A DNA stretch of 64,000 nt from Lunularia cruciata (Eukaryota > Streptophyta > Marchantiopsida > Lunulariales > Lunulariaceae). A program made the translations under genes and the position numbers. Under the pieces are notes generated by a model. The model was given only the letters and a program-made list of their open reading frames with translations. It made no database searches and was not told the DNA's origin. Where the stretch lies: positions 36,124,552-36,188,551 of the forward strand of contig OX419756.1 in the NCBI GenBank assembly GCA_948567375.1. Reading direction: 5' to 3'. Below, one piece after another: positions 1 to 9,734 of this stretch (position 1 is its first letter; every line of letters begins with the position of its first letter).

Positions 1-2212
1 TGGTCTTGCATGTGACTCCACCTCTATCTTGTGCTCCTCCAAGGTGACTTCCTTCAAATCCTTGTAACTAAAAGCAAACACATGGATGAACTTGCGGAAA
101 ATCTCCTCAAATCTCACCTTCTCCTCCTTGGTAACATTTGGGCCATACTTGAGGGTAGCTAACCTTCTCTCTACCTCCTCAAGTGTCAATGGTGATTTGT
201 CTGGGTCCTTCAAAACCTCTGGCTTAGGTGCAAAATCCATAGCACACAAGGGATACACATCTGAATTAGATTCAGATTCATACTCCTCTGTGGAAGTCTC
301 CTCCTCCATGCTTGTGTCCACACCTAAAGCTCCTTCTTCAAAATCTGATTCCCAATAATCAGAAGATGGTGTATCTGAATGTGAAGTGTTGGTGGTGTTA
401 GTCACAGGAACAGTGACTCTATGGTTTGATGGCCCAATCCTCAAGTACCCTTTGTGCCATCGATCAGTTGTGCGTGCTGCTCTCAACCATGGCCTCCCAA
501 GAAGTAAGTCATAGCTTGAATCCTTCAAGACTTGGAAAATCATGAGATTTTGAACTCCCATAACTGAAACTACCACTTTATCCATCACCCCTACTGGTCA
601 AACTTGTTGCTTGCTTGCCATGCTCACCACGAATGTTGAAGGTCTTGAGGGTATCATACCCAATTTCTTCATCAACCTTTCAGACATGGCATTCACTGCT
701 GATCCTCCATCAACCAATGCATCCTTGATGTTGTGACCATTCACTCTCACATCAATCTTGGAGGCATATTCACAAGCCTCCCATGGTGTTGGCTTGGCAT
801 CCACCACCCCCATTGATATTGGAACTTTTGCCTTCTTCTTCTTCTTGCTCCTTGTAGAACTCAACCACCTCTAAGCTCCTTTCTCAAGGTAGGATTCAAA
901 GCAATTAATTGGCCCACTGTGATGTTAGCCTTGTGACTACCAACATCCTCCAACACATTGTAGTTCCATTGTTGCTTTGAGATCAAGAAGTCCTCCATCC
1001 CCAACTTCTTCCTTGGAGTCTTTGTTGTTGATGGTGTTGAGGTGCGAGTGCTCCTAGTAGACATAGGAGTATCCTTGCTTGAAGTAAATCCTTGAGAAGA
1101 GTGAACATCCTTTGCAAAACGAGCTCTCTTCTTCTCTTGTGCCAAAAGCTCCAAATTAAGACCCTTGGAGTTTGAGCACTCTCCCTTCTCATACTTGCTC
1201 TCAACCACATCTATGGATGCTATCCCCTTACCTTTGTTGGGATTAGGAGCCACTTGGGTTTCACTACCTCCCCCTTTCTCTCTATTGGCTCCCTCATAAC
1301 CCCTTCCTCCATGGTAAGTGGAATTTGGGCAATTCCTTTGGATATGGCCTCTTCCTCCACAACCAAAACAATTTCTATCATTGAAATTGTTGGCTGGTTG
1401 GCATCCTCTATATGGATAGTTTCCATAACTCCTAGGCCCTCTCCCTACATTCAAATCCACCTCTCTCTTCTCCCATAGTTGCACCACATTGATCTTGAGA
1501 TCTGCAAGTTGTTCTGTGATGGTTTGGAGTGGATCTTTTGGTGGAGGTGCAAGAACTGGAGCAACTACTACTTGTGGTGCAACCCTTGTCACCAAAGTAT
1601 TAGAAGTTCCACCATACTTGTAGCCTTGAGGAGGATGCACAACCTCCTTCACCACCAAATCACTCTCATCTCCTTCCAAACTCTCCTCCATACCAATTGC
1701 AATCTTGATAGCTTCAACCTTGGAAGAAGGTTTCTCATATCTCACCTTGCTTCTAATTTGTGGTCTCAATCCTCCCACAAAATTCTTGGTGAGCATGGCT
1801 CCTATGCCAATCATTGTAGTCTCCACATCATCCCCACCTTCCTCAACACTATGCAAAATCTGGACTCCAACTTTTCCACTCTTTCCACATAGATTCTCAC
1901 TTTCTCTCCATCTCCTTGCTTGAGAAATGTAACCTCACTCATCAATCTCTCATAACTCTCATCAGGAAGAGTGTTCTCAATGAGTGCTGAAGTCAAAGTC
2001 TCCCAAGACTCCTCTTCTCTATCTCTCCTCTCTCTCTTTTGGTATTCTGACTCATATCATGTAAGTGCTGCATCCTCGAAGAAATCTGGTAATAATGAGT
2101 CCCACTCATTCTTCCTCCTCTCATTTTTTCCTATGCAAGCTCTCTTTAAGTCTCTCACAAAGGCCTCCACATCTTCTCCATCCTTGCCAAAGAAAACCGG
2201 AAGTTTCCCCAT
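1..2212 (-). pseudogene. Broken gag-pol of A1 (gag, protease, start of RT)
   Basis: The start codon is at 2212-2210, matching the intact gag-pol start at 56137. Breaks seen against the intact copy are a Trp-to-TGA change near 2059, a one-base deletion near 1840, a one-base deletion near 862, and a CGA-to-TGA change near 598. The zinc knuckle here keeps all four ligands (C-x2-C-x4-H-x4-C, around 1375-1334), unlike the younger copy, which has Tyr in place of the last Cys. The protease motif (Asp-Gly-Gly-Ser-Ala) lies near 700. The window edge cuts the frame just before the RT core. Confidence 0.88.
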
Positions 2213-2446
2213 CTTAACTCCTCACTATCTTTCTTTTCTCTCAATTTTTTTTTCTCTTTTGTTTTCTCTCAATCTATTACTAATAGAGTATATACATGAC
2301 AAACACCATCTGAGAATAATCCACTCTAAGGAACACAAAAGGTTCAGGTTGTTCCAAGATTTCTATAGCAACATCAAATCCTAGAGTGCATATTAATCTA
2401 ACTCTCATGGATAGTTTATCCATAAGTTGAAAGATTATCTCCATCA

Positions 2447-2920
2447 CTAATCTTGAGAACTAGCTGATGAAGGTGGTAGTATTTCTGTAGTTGTACTAAG
2501 ACTCTCTCCAAGATCATTCACCAAAGTTTCCAAAAGTGCTTTTACTCCACTACACTCATGTCCTTTTGGAAGTCCTTCAACTCCACAAACCTCACACAAC
2601 TCCTTGGTCTTAGATCTTCTCCCTCCTAATCTTGGTGAAGAAGGTCCAACATGCAAACCCAAGTCAAGTAAGCCTTTCCTTTCCCTCAATCTCTTGCTCT
2701 TAGAAGTCAATGGACATGAACTTGCCTTATGTCCCTTCTCTCCACATAGAAAGCACTTAGACTCACTCTTTCCTCCAAGTGGTGTAGGTTTTTGGATCCT
2801 CTCAATACTCTCTTCAAATTCTATTGTAAACTCTCTTTTCCTCAATTCAACCCTTACAATCACTTCAAACCCTTGGGGAACCTTGCATAATCTCAATTTC
2901 CACTCTTGATGACCCTCCAT
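2447..2920 (-). CDS. Small CCHC zinc-knuckle protein upstream of gag (A1 copy)
   Basis: This 157-codon ORF lies between the primer site and gag. It holds a classic retroviral-type knuckle (C-x2-C-x4-H-x4-C) and a second Cys/His cluster (C-x2-C-x8-H-x-C), then a Leu-rich, Ser-rich tail. I count about nine residue differences from the equivalent ORF at 55426-55899, and no stop, although the gag-pol next to it is broken several times. The family and function are unknown to me. By analogy with gag knuckles it may bind nucleic acid, which is inference. It could be a diverged nucleocapsid duplicate or an accessory ORF. Confidence 0.6.
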   Translation of the reverse strand: MEGHQEWKLRLCKVPQGFEVIVRVELRKREFTIEFEESIERIQKPTPLGGKSESKCFLCGEKGHKASSCPLTSKSKRLRERKGLLDLGLHVGPSSPRLGGRRSKTKELCEVCGVEGLPKGHECSGVKALLETLVNDLGESLSTTTEILPPSSASSQD

Positions 2921-3754
2921 GTTCCCAAGATGAATCTAAACACTCAAACATGCTTTTTGTTGATCTCAAACTTCTCATGCATGAGATCTCCACTCTGGAG
3001 AATTGACCCTTCCTCACAATGTCACTCAAATCTCCCAACCACTATGTCACAGTCCTGTAAAATTTTGCACACTTGATCAAAACTCTAGGGCATCTCTCCC
3101 TACAAAATGTCAGATCTTTTCATTGAGCCATTTGGCCTAGACACCTTTCTATTCAGCACCCATATTCCAGATTTGGTCTGAAAACCACCCCCTTCACTTC
3201 AAAAACTCATAACTCCCTGCGCAAGAACGATCTCTCTCTAATTTTTATGGCAGCAGGTAGGATACAATGCATTGAATTTTCTTGGAAATTTCAGGACAAT
3301 TCACTAAAAATTGAAGAAATGGCAGACTCTGTACAAGTTTCCAGAGAGCATGCAATTGCGGGAGCACTTTACCCTATCAACTTTCAAAAATTCTAGCCCA
3401 ATGCGCATAGTAGCTCTCACAATAATTTCAAGTGTGCTAACTGGAAGATAACCCAAGCTATCATGTGTAGAAATCTCAAGTCCAGATCTCATTAACGTGA
3501 ATTTGCCCAAAATCACGTTAATCCCCAAAATCTGCAATCCACCTCACACAATCTCTCCAATTCCTCTCGTGTACAAGATGTACAAAATCACCTCAAAGAC
3601 ATCATAATGAACTATAGGGTATACAAATGTATCTTGGTTCTCTAACATAAGTTCAGCCCTCTCCTCTCCTAATCTTCTCTCCAAGTGAGCTCTCATAGCC
3701 TCCTTCTGCCTAATGTAAAATTGAACGCAGAACATTATCTTGCCTTCTAGAGAG
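2921..3754 (-). other. A1 5' leader between primer site and small CCHC ORF
   Basis: Untranslated-looking leader, collinear with 54587-55425 of the intact element. Short open stretches exist in both copies (an 84-codon one starts in the LTR and ends at 3544, another is 3304-3537), but stops separate them in both copies. I see no recognisable domain. Confidence 0.6.
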
Positions 3755-3772
3755 GTCCCGGCAACGGAACCA
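3755..3772 (-). promoter_or_regulatory. Primer binding site, tRNA-Asp type (A1)
   Basis: On the minus strand this reads TGGTTCCGTTGCCGGGAC, four bases after the LTR end. It is close to the plant tRNA-Asp 3'-end complement used by Athila/Tat-type elements, with the difference concentrated at positions 4-5. Confidence 0.7.
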
Positions 3773-3776
3773 AAAA

Positions 3777-4468
3777 TGTGAGCCGACTTGTCTCTCACTC
3801 AGGATGAACCTCTGATTGCTATTATGGTAGCGCACCACGGGCTAAGAAGGCAAGGAACCCCAACTCCATCATACTCCTCCAAGGCTAACACTCCAAGACT
3901 CAAGATATTGCTCACTAGAGAACTCAATGAGAGAGAGATAGTTGCAAATGAAAGGATGATGAGTACCTCCTCACCCCTTGTTTATATACTTGTGAAATAG
4001 TTACGTACCAAAGTTACTAATTACCGTAGTAACTCAGGTTACTAGACTAAAAGTCAAGTAAAGTCAAAAAGTAGAAAGGAATATCCATTCACATGGGCAT
4101 ATTCCCCTAAGAATGTGGTCTTCTCTTGACCCAACCACTAAATCAAGGATTCCTTCACATGGGCTATCCTTGGACTAAAGAAGAATCCAAAACAAAAAGG
4201 CTTGCGGGCCCTAGAGTTCTCAACTCTTTCCTCAAAGCCAAACACCTAGGAATAATACCAAGTCAACACACTAAAATCCAAAATAGTGGTGCTCATCTTT
4301 TCTACTTCCTCTAAAGTAAGGTCCCCTCTATCTTAGCTATGACTAACTTTAGCTAACCATGATTAATATAGAACCATCCTTTATCTCTATATAAATAATA
4401 TCTCTTAAGTATTTGTAATACCAAGCTAAATATCACAATACCACACACATGCACAAATGGGTGTTACA
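3777..4468 (-). repeat. 5' LTR of A1
   Basis: This 692-bp LTR runs from TGTAACACCC (at 4468) to GGCTCACA (at 3777) on the minus strand. It matches the 679-bp LTRs of the intact A element and the solo LTR at 23662-24353. It retains a 13-base stretch, shared with that solo LTR, that the younger pair lacks. A TATA-like motif lies about two thirds of the way along. Confidence 0.92.
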
Positions 4469-4469
4469 G

Positions 4470-5110
4470 GGCAGCGGACCTGATACCTTTGGTGCATCAC
4501 AACCAGCACAGAGGTAGTGTGAGCATTGCCACAGATTTGGTCACACTAGTGACCGGTGTTTTGACCTACACCCGGAGTTACAGAGTGGTAGGGCTGCTAT
4601 GGCTGGTAGTAGAGGAGCTCCCGTTCATGGAGGACGAGGTGGTAGTAGAGGATCTACACCTAGTAGGGGTGCAGTACCTGCCCTTACTTTTGACACAACT
4701 ATGGCCACTCAGATTGAGCAATTGGAGCAGAGATTGGCTAGTATGGCTATTGCTCAGAGGAGATCAGATTCGGGTGCTGAGGCTTCTACTTCATATGATG
4801 GTGATAGAGATGCTTTGGACTTCATGTGCGGAGCAGCACAGGTGGATGCATCTGCAATAGTGACTAGGACTGCAGTACGTGCTCCAAAGCCTAGAGGAGC
4901 ATCAGTGGAGTTGGACCCACAAAGAGGAGAGTTGGGAGACAGGTCAGACTTCCCCAGTCTTTCATGCTATCTGAGGCATTATAGACAACATCCATGGTTC
5001 CTAGACGTCCCAATGCAGGTGTGGTAGGTGGTTATGGAGTACATGATGGACTACATGCTAGTTAGCAACCTACTACTACACAGACTGAGTCTAGCATGAT
5101 GTTGGAGGCG
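4470..5110 (+). pseudogene. Element B gag C-terminal part with CCHC knuckle
   Basis: A C-x2-C-x4-H-x4-C zinc knuckle is encoded at 4518-4559 (Cys, Cys, His and Cys all present). It is followed in frame by a Gly/Arg-rich and coiled, Glu/Gln-rich segment open to 5027. This is nucleocapsid-type RNA-binding architecture. Upstream gag is missing because A1 sits at 4468. Stops appear after 5027. Confidence 0.78.
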
Positions 5111-5389
5111 GCTTAGCTGATTATGCGGCATCCTTTGTTTTCAGCCAGTGACATGTTTACATTGGGAGTTGACCCAGCCCCAGTGTTCCGATTGGCTGCC
5201 ACGTTGTGTGAGAGTAGGGATGGTGCAGTTCCTACTACTAAAGCAGAGGTGGTTGGTAGTAGAGCTGACTTGGTTGAGGAGCATGGGATCCGTTCAGCGA
5301 CCAATGGTTTATGGTAGGCAACAGCGGCTAGACTGGAGGAGTTGCCAACTAGACCAGCCTTTGAGAGAGCACGATTCATACCTAGTGTT

Positions 5390-6067
5390 ATCCTATTGGA
5401 TAACCAGAGGGGGATTTTCCATTTGGTGGGACCTTCAGGGAAGGTATTTACACCACAGAGAGTCTTGTTAGACTCTGGTGCGTAGCCCCTTATGTTGGGG
5501 AAGGATGCAGTTGTCGGTCTAGAGTTACGGAAGACCGATGTGGAGAGGTGTCTATTTCAGATCCAGACATCTCTAGGTGGTGGTTTGACATAGTACATCA
5601 CACATAGAGAGCTTGTTGTCGAGGTTCAGCCTGGTCATCTGACTGATAGCTTGGTAGTGAGAGCTCAGGCTATTGCGATGATAGCTGAGTCATATGATGT
5701 GCTAGTTGGAGGAGTAATGTTATACCCCATGGGGTTCAGCATTGACTATTGGGAGGAGACAACCTCTTATAGACCTGGTTGGCAGTCTGGTGAGGGACGG
5801 GTATGTTGCCTACTAGTACGCTTTAGTAGTGGCAGTCTTGGCTCACTACAGTCTAGGACCATGGCTACATCAGTTTTAGCTTTTAGTGGTGCAGTTACGT
5901 GGCCTGGTGACTTGTTGGAGGGGAATGCCCATGCAAAAGATACTCCAGTACTAGAGGAGATCACCCGGCTTTGGAGTATGAGTGGGATCGTTGCATCCAC
6001 CTTGGATGTTCTATTGTGGAGTTCAGAGAAGGCATTGCAGCAGCATGCAGATCAGTTGGTGCAATAG
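5390..6067 (+). pseudogene. Element B retropepsin-type aspartic protease region
   Basis: A Leu-Leu-Asp-Ser-Gly-Ala motif is encoded around 5465-5482 with the catalytic Asp codon at 5471-5473. It is followed directly by a stop (5483-5485), then Pro-Leu-Met-Leu-Gly in the same frame. The downstream stretch 5651-6067 is open for 138 codons and reads as the C-terminal half of the protease plus a linker leading to the methyltransferase domain. Retropepsins cleave the Gag-Pol polyprotein. This copy is inactive because of the stop beside the active site. Confidence 0.72.
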
Positions 6068-6149
6068 GCTTGGAGTGGAGCCTTCGTACCATCAGGAGAT
6101 GAGTGTGAGGATGAGCCTCCATAGGCGATTGCTTTGACACCTCTAGATA

Positions 6150-7170
6150 CCACACTCATTGCTTGGCAGTATCTAGTAGAGGGGATATACCTATTGGAGT
6201 TGTTTGGTGGGATTAGCACCGAACTAGCTGCGGTGTTATAGGCGAGTATACGAGTACAAAGGTACTTGTATGTAGAGAGAGATAAGACTGCTAGGCAAGT
6301 CTCTCTACATCATGTTGCACACTTGGCCTATCGATATCCGGAGTTATTACCAATGTCAGCAGTCAAAGGTTACCAGAAGGCCCTACCAAGAGACATTTCC
6401 TTATTGGGGGCGCATGACCTAGAGAGACATGGGCCTATTCACTTGGTGATTTCTGGATGGCCATGTCAGGGACATACACGTGCTGGTAGAGGATTGGGTC
6501 TTCAAGATCCTTGTTCTGGTGTGTTTTGGGAGATGTTACGGATACTACAACATCTCCAAGTTCATCAATCTATTTCTCCACCTTACCTTTTAGAGAACAT
6601 TCCTTTGATGGGTGATTCTCGCACTAGAGTGGTGGCGAGTACACATCAGGTCCGTTCTTGGATGGGACCTATTGTATTGTTAGATGCAGCCAGAGTGGGA
6701 TCACAGGCTCATTGTCTTTGTCTTTGGTGGACAAACCTCTTACCTAGAGAGGTTCTACAACGTGCTTATGATGGGATTCAGCGACTGGACCAGATTCTTG
6801 TTGATGATATCTTGGATGTTGGGCATCAGTCTCAGATAGTGGTAGTGGCTGATAGGTCACCTATGGCAGTGGTGAACCTAGTTGGACAGCCTAGAGCCGC
6901 ATTTCCCACACTCATGAGTTTCCCAAGCTCTCATGCTTTTTGAGAGGGAGGACCTGGACTTGTTTGGGACTCACAATTACAGCAGTTGGTGGAGCCCAAC
7001 GCTGATAAGAGAGAGCGGGCGATGGGTTTTCGCACCGGTATTACCGCTGTTCTAGCAATGTCAGAGGCATCTAGGCATCAAGTGTTAGGTCAGGCTATGG
7101 ACCTGAACTGTTTGACCTGGATTGTGAGCCTTGGCTTGGCAGAGCAGCGTAGGATGCGCTTGATAGGCAT
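6150..7170 (+). pseudogene. Cytosine-C5 DNA methyltransferase domain inside retrotransposon pol
   Basis: The domain shows the C5-methyltransferase motif series in canonical order. Motif I is a Glu-Leu-Phe-Gly-Gly-Ile loop at 6197-6214 (AdoMet binding). A Val-Glu-Arg-Asp motif II follows at 6275-6286. Motif IV is Gly-Trp-Pro-Cys-Gln with the catalytic Cys at 6464-6466. Motif VI is Leu-Glu-Asn-Ile at 6590-6601. A motif VIII-like Ala-His...Trp-Trp-Thr-Asn lies near 6706-6735, with its usual Arg residues degraded. A motif IX/X-like Arg-Glu-Arg-Ala-Met-Gly-Phe and Leu-Gly-Gln-Ala-Met-Asp segment lies near 7012-7105. Spacing and several blocks resemble animal DNMT3-type enzymes. The unpermuted order excludes plant DRM. 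A stop at 6239-6241 and one near 6942 break this copy. Its place between protease and RT implies expression as part of Gag-Pol. Target specificity cannot be read. Confidence 0.85.
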
Positions 7171-7590
7171 CACCACTCTGTCACTTGTGAGCCCTGTGCC
7201 TATCGAGACGATTCAGGCACATGCTGGGGGTGATGGACCAAGTGGACATGGTATTCTTGGGACACATCTAGTAGCTACTAGGGAGAGTGGTCTACTTGGA
7301 GTCCATCCAGGTGAGCGTGGGCTACTTGGGTTACACCCTTGGTCCACATGGGATGCAGCTAGAGGACGTGTGGAGCTTGCAGCCAGAGTGGAGGGAGTTT
7401 TTCACACATAGGTTGGGACTTCTAGTGGTCAAGAGCATGATGCTATTGCTCCCAAGGGCCCAGTGTAGCAGCCAGTCAGTACGTCTTCCACTCCTACTAC
7501 AATTACAAAGGATACTTGGGAGCCAGATCTTGGACCCAAGCTTATAGGAGAGGAACAACGGAGGGTTTGGAGGTTCTTGAGGAGTCACAC
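7171..7590 (+). pseudogene. Element B linker between methyltransferase and RT
   Basis: Coding-like but domain-free stretch, open to 7411 in the methyltransferase C-terminal frame. It contains repeated Leu-Gly/His-Pro wording (7287-7350) and then several stops. I recognise no family. It probably encodes the flexible connector or the RT N-terminal extension. Confidence 0.5.
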
Positions 7591-8238
7591 GAGTTGTTTT
7601 GCCTTCAGTATGAAGGATTTAGGTGCTCTGAAGGGACATGGTATACGGATTGAGCTGACTAGCAACACACCAGTTTTCCAACATCCTTATTGATATAGTG
7701 ATATGGAGAGGACATTGATTCAGAGCCGAAGTAGTGACCTTTTAGAGGCTGGTTTGGTGGAGATTTCACATGGAGAGTATGCATCAGCGATAGTGATGCC
7801 AGCCAAGAAGGATATGCATGGTAACTATATAGATAGGCGGATGTGTGGAGATTACCATCCTATCAACCAACAAACCAGGGCTGATCGATATGCCATGCCT
7901 ACACCAAGGAGATTTTTGATGCGATTGGGCATGCAAAGGTCTTCAGTACTTTGGATCTTTGAGCGGGATATCATCAATTGCCAATCAGAGAGGAGGATAA
8001 GTCCAAGTTAGCAATTTGGGCTATTGATCCTCATGGCAAGGATGTGTTATATCAGTGGAGGTTCTTACCATTTGGGTTAAAGAACACTCTTGCTGAGTTC
8101 CAGAGGGTCATGGATAGGATCCTAGCTGGATTGGATTTTGCTCGGTGCTATATTGATGACATTTTGGTTTATAGCACTACTATGGAGGAGCATGAGAGAC
8201 AGTTGTTGGAGGTGTTTGAGAGGTTGAGATCTCATGGA
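7591..8238 (+). pseudogene. Element B reverse transcriptase (fingers and palm)
   Basis: Ty3/Gypsy RT. The segment contains the strand-entry motif with Met-Pro-Ala-Lys-Lys (7798-7812), Arg-Met-Cys-Gly-Asp-Tyr (7839-7856), a Trp-Arg-Phe-Leu-Pro-Phe-Gly-Leu-Lys block near 8058-8085, and the catalytic Tyr-Ile-Asp-Asp at about 8149-8160. A frameshift near 7910 splits it, so one part is readable in each of two frames. The domain is cut at 8238 by C1 and resumes at 12034 with Leu-Lys-Leu-His-Pro-Gly-Lys-Cys. Confidence 0.9.
8234..8238. repeat. Target site duplication of C1, left copy (atgga)
   Basis: Five bases identical to 12029-12033. Removing 8239-12033 restores the RT reading of element B. Confidence 0.93.
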
Positions 8239-9033
8239 TGTGACAACCCGGCAAATATCACTTTTGCAGTAATCAAGTAAGTAAAGTTCATTCCCGCAAA
8301 GATACGAGTCAGAAATGTCCAAATACAAAGTCAAACAGTAACAATGTAGTTCTTCTTGGTTGCGTCTTTAATCTCTTAGGTAGAAACCACACCCAAAAGA
8401 GAAGAACAAGCACTGATTTGCAGTCTTGTCACAAATTCACACTCCTTAATCACAACTCCATCAAATCTTTCCAAACAATCTTGATTGTGATGATTCAGGC
8501 TCTCCCAAAAACTGCACTTCATTGCAAAACGACTTCGCCTCAGAATTGTGTTCCACCCCTCCACTGAAAGCACAACTTCCTCAATCAAAATTGCTTCACA
8601 TCAACTTTGCTCTGCACTCACAAATGTAGAATACTACCAACACTACAATTCCTCTCAGATCTGTCAAGACATTGCTTTGATTGCACTTCACTCAGGATCA
8701 AACACACAAAATGAAGATCAAGGCTGTGAAATCCAACATCCAACAAGCACTCTGACTTGCACTTTGAATTTCTCCAAAAAATCACAAACACAATCACAAA
8801 GTTGATACTCAGAATCAAGCTTAAGCGACGAGCACTGCTTTAGAGCACTTCACTTTATCTATTCTCAGAAATAATGAGCACTGAACAAAATTTGACTATG
8901 AATGCCACTCTTAAGTAGTGAAGCAATCGACAGTTCTAACAACTATACCGTTCTACAACAACTATTCTAACTTGTAGATCCGAAATGACAATGCACCTCT
9001 TCATATCTGCCTCTTCAAATCTCAAAATTGTTA

Positions 9034-9414
9034 CTACTCCGATCCAATGTCTACTTCTTCCTCGGCTTTCAAACCCGAACCCGAAGTAATCTTACTTCCT
9101 ACTACTCTATCCTTGGGTTTCATATCTTCTACCTCTTCTACCAATTCCAACAATTCTCTTTCCTGATCTGAAATTCCACTAGTGGGTAATCTATCTAACT
9201 CCTTATCTCCCGACCCACTCTTCTCTAATGTCTCCATCGGTAACTCCGAAGACATTTGTACTCCTACATTATTTACTTCGGGTTTTGTTTGAACATCTTT
9301 CCGAAGCTTTTCCATCTCTATTTTCATTAAGTCTAATCTAATTGAAATGTTGTCTTCTACTTCTAATATCTTCCTGTCTACACGAGTTCTAAGACTAATC
9401 AACAAGGCGTTCAT
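9034..9414 (-). CDS. C1 acidic ORF, C-terminal segment
   Basis: A 126-codon stretch rich in Glu, Lys and Leu, with a likely coiled coil followed by an acidic tail ending Glu-Val-Asp-Ile-Gly-Ser-Glu. The equivalent stretch in C2 (29411-29725) shares the Ser-Gly-Ser-Gly-Asp-Lys/Arg core and the same C-terminal wording, so this region is conserved between copies. It is probably the C-terminal part of the larger protein begun by the ORFs to its right, now split by frameshifts. Function unknown. Confidence 0.5.
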   Translation of the reverse strand: MNALLISLRTRVDRKILEVEDNISIRLDLMKIEMEKLRKDVQTKPEVNNVGVQMSSELPMETLEKSGSGDKELDRLPTSGISDQERELLELVEEVEDMKPKDRVVGSKITSGSGLKAEEEVDIGSE

Positions 9415-9734
9415 ATCTGTGTCTTTTGCTCATCTTCGCCTTGTCTCTTGCACCAACAACTTCTACTCGTGCAGCCTCATCTCCTCAATCCAAATACTGG
9501 CTTTTGTACTTAGCATCGCATTCATTTTGAGGACAATTTCCTTCATTGGCTCCAATCTGGTCTTCCTCTCTCGCTCTCGATCTGCAAGCCAGTCTTCTCT
9601 GTACATTGCCAACTCCTCCTCGAACTCAACTTTCATCTCTCCTTCTCCTTCTCCTTCTGTACAATCTTCTCCTCCTGAACAATCTTCTCCTCCTGATTAC
9701 GAAGTAATTTGCGTAGTCTTTCTTCTTCCCTATA

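Larger units (their letters stand above)
1..4468 (-). mobile_element. Family A OTA-type Gypsy retrotransposon, decayed 5' half (A1)
   Basis: Reading the minus strand, this stretch is collinear with the complete family A element at 53887-61690: LTR, tRNA-Asp-type primer site, leader, small CCHC ORF, then gag-pol as far as the start of reverse transcriptase, where the window ends. The 3' half and 3' LTR lie outside, so no target duplication can be read. The right end abuts the gag region of element B, so A1 appears to have inserted into B. The gag-pol frame has nonsense codons and single-base deletions, so this copy cannot make its proteins unaided. Confidence 0.9.
4469..8238 (+). mobile_element. 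Family B methyltransferase-carrying Gypsy element, segment 1 (gag to RT palm)
   Basis: First visible part of an old plus-strand Gypsy element. It starts inside gag, where A1 inserted, and runs through protease, a cytosine methyltransferase domain and most of reverse transcriptase until insertion C1 interrupts it. The continuation is 12034-12676 and 15414-17830. Joining across the TSD-flanked insertions restores a continuous RT/RNase H/integrase order, which shows the segments are one element. In-frame stops and frameshifts are frequent. Confidence 0.9.

Noticed and set aside
3788-4314. Repeated ~60-codon ORFs in every family A LTR
   Set aside because: They recur because the LTR recurs; no domain and no conserved start signal beyond LTR identity. 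Likely non-coding.
6150-7170. Methyltransferase as a host gene or bacterial restriction-modification remnant
   Set aside because: It lies in line with protease and RT of the same element on the same strand, with no introns or promoter, and its linkers read as pol. A separate host gene is unlikely.
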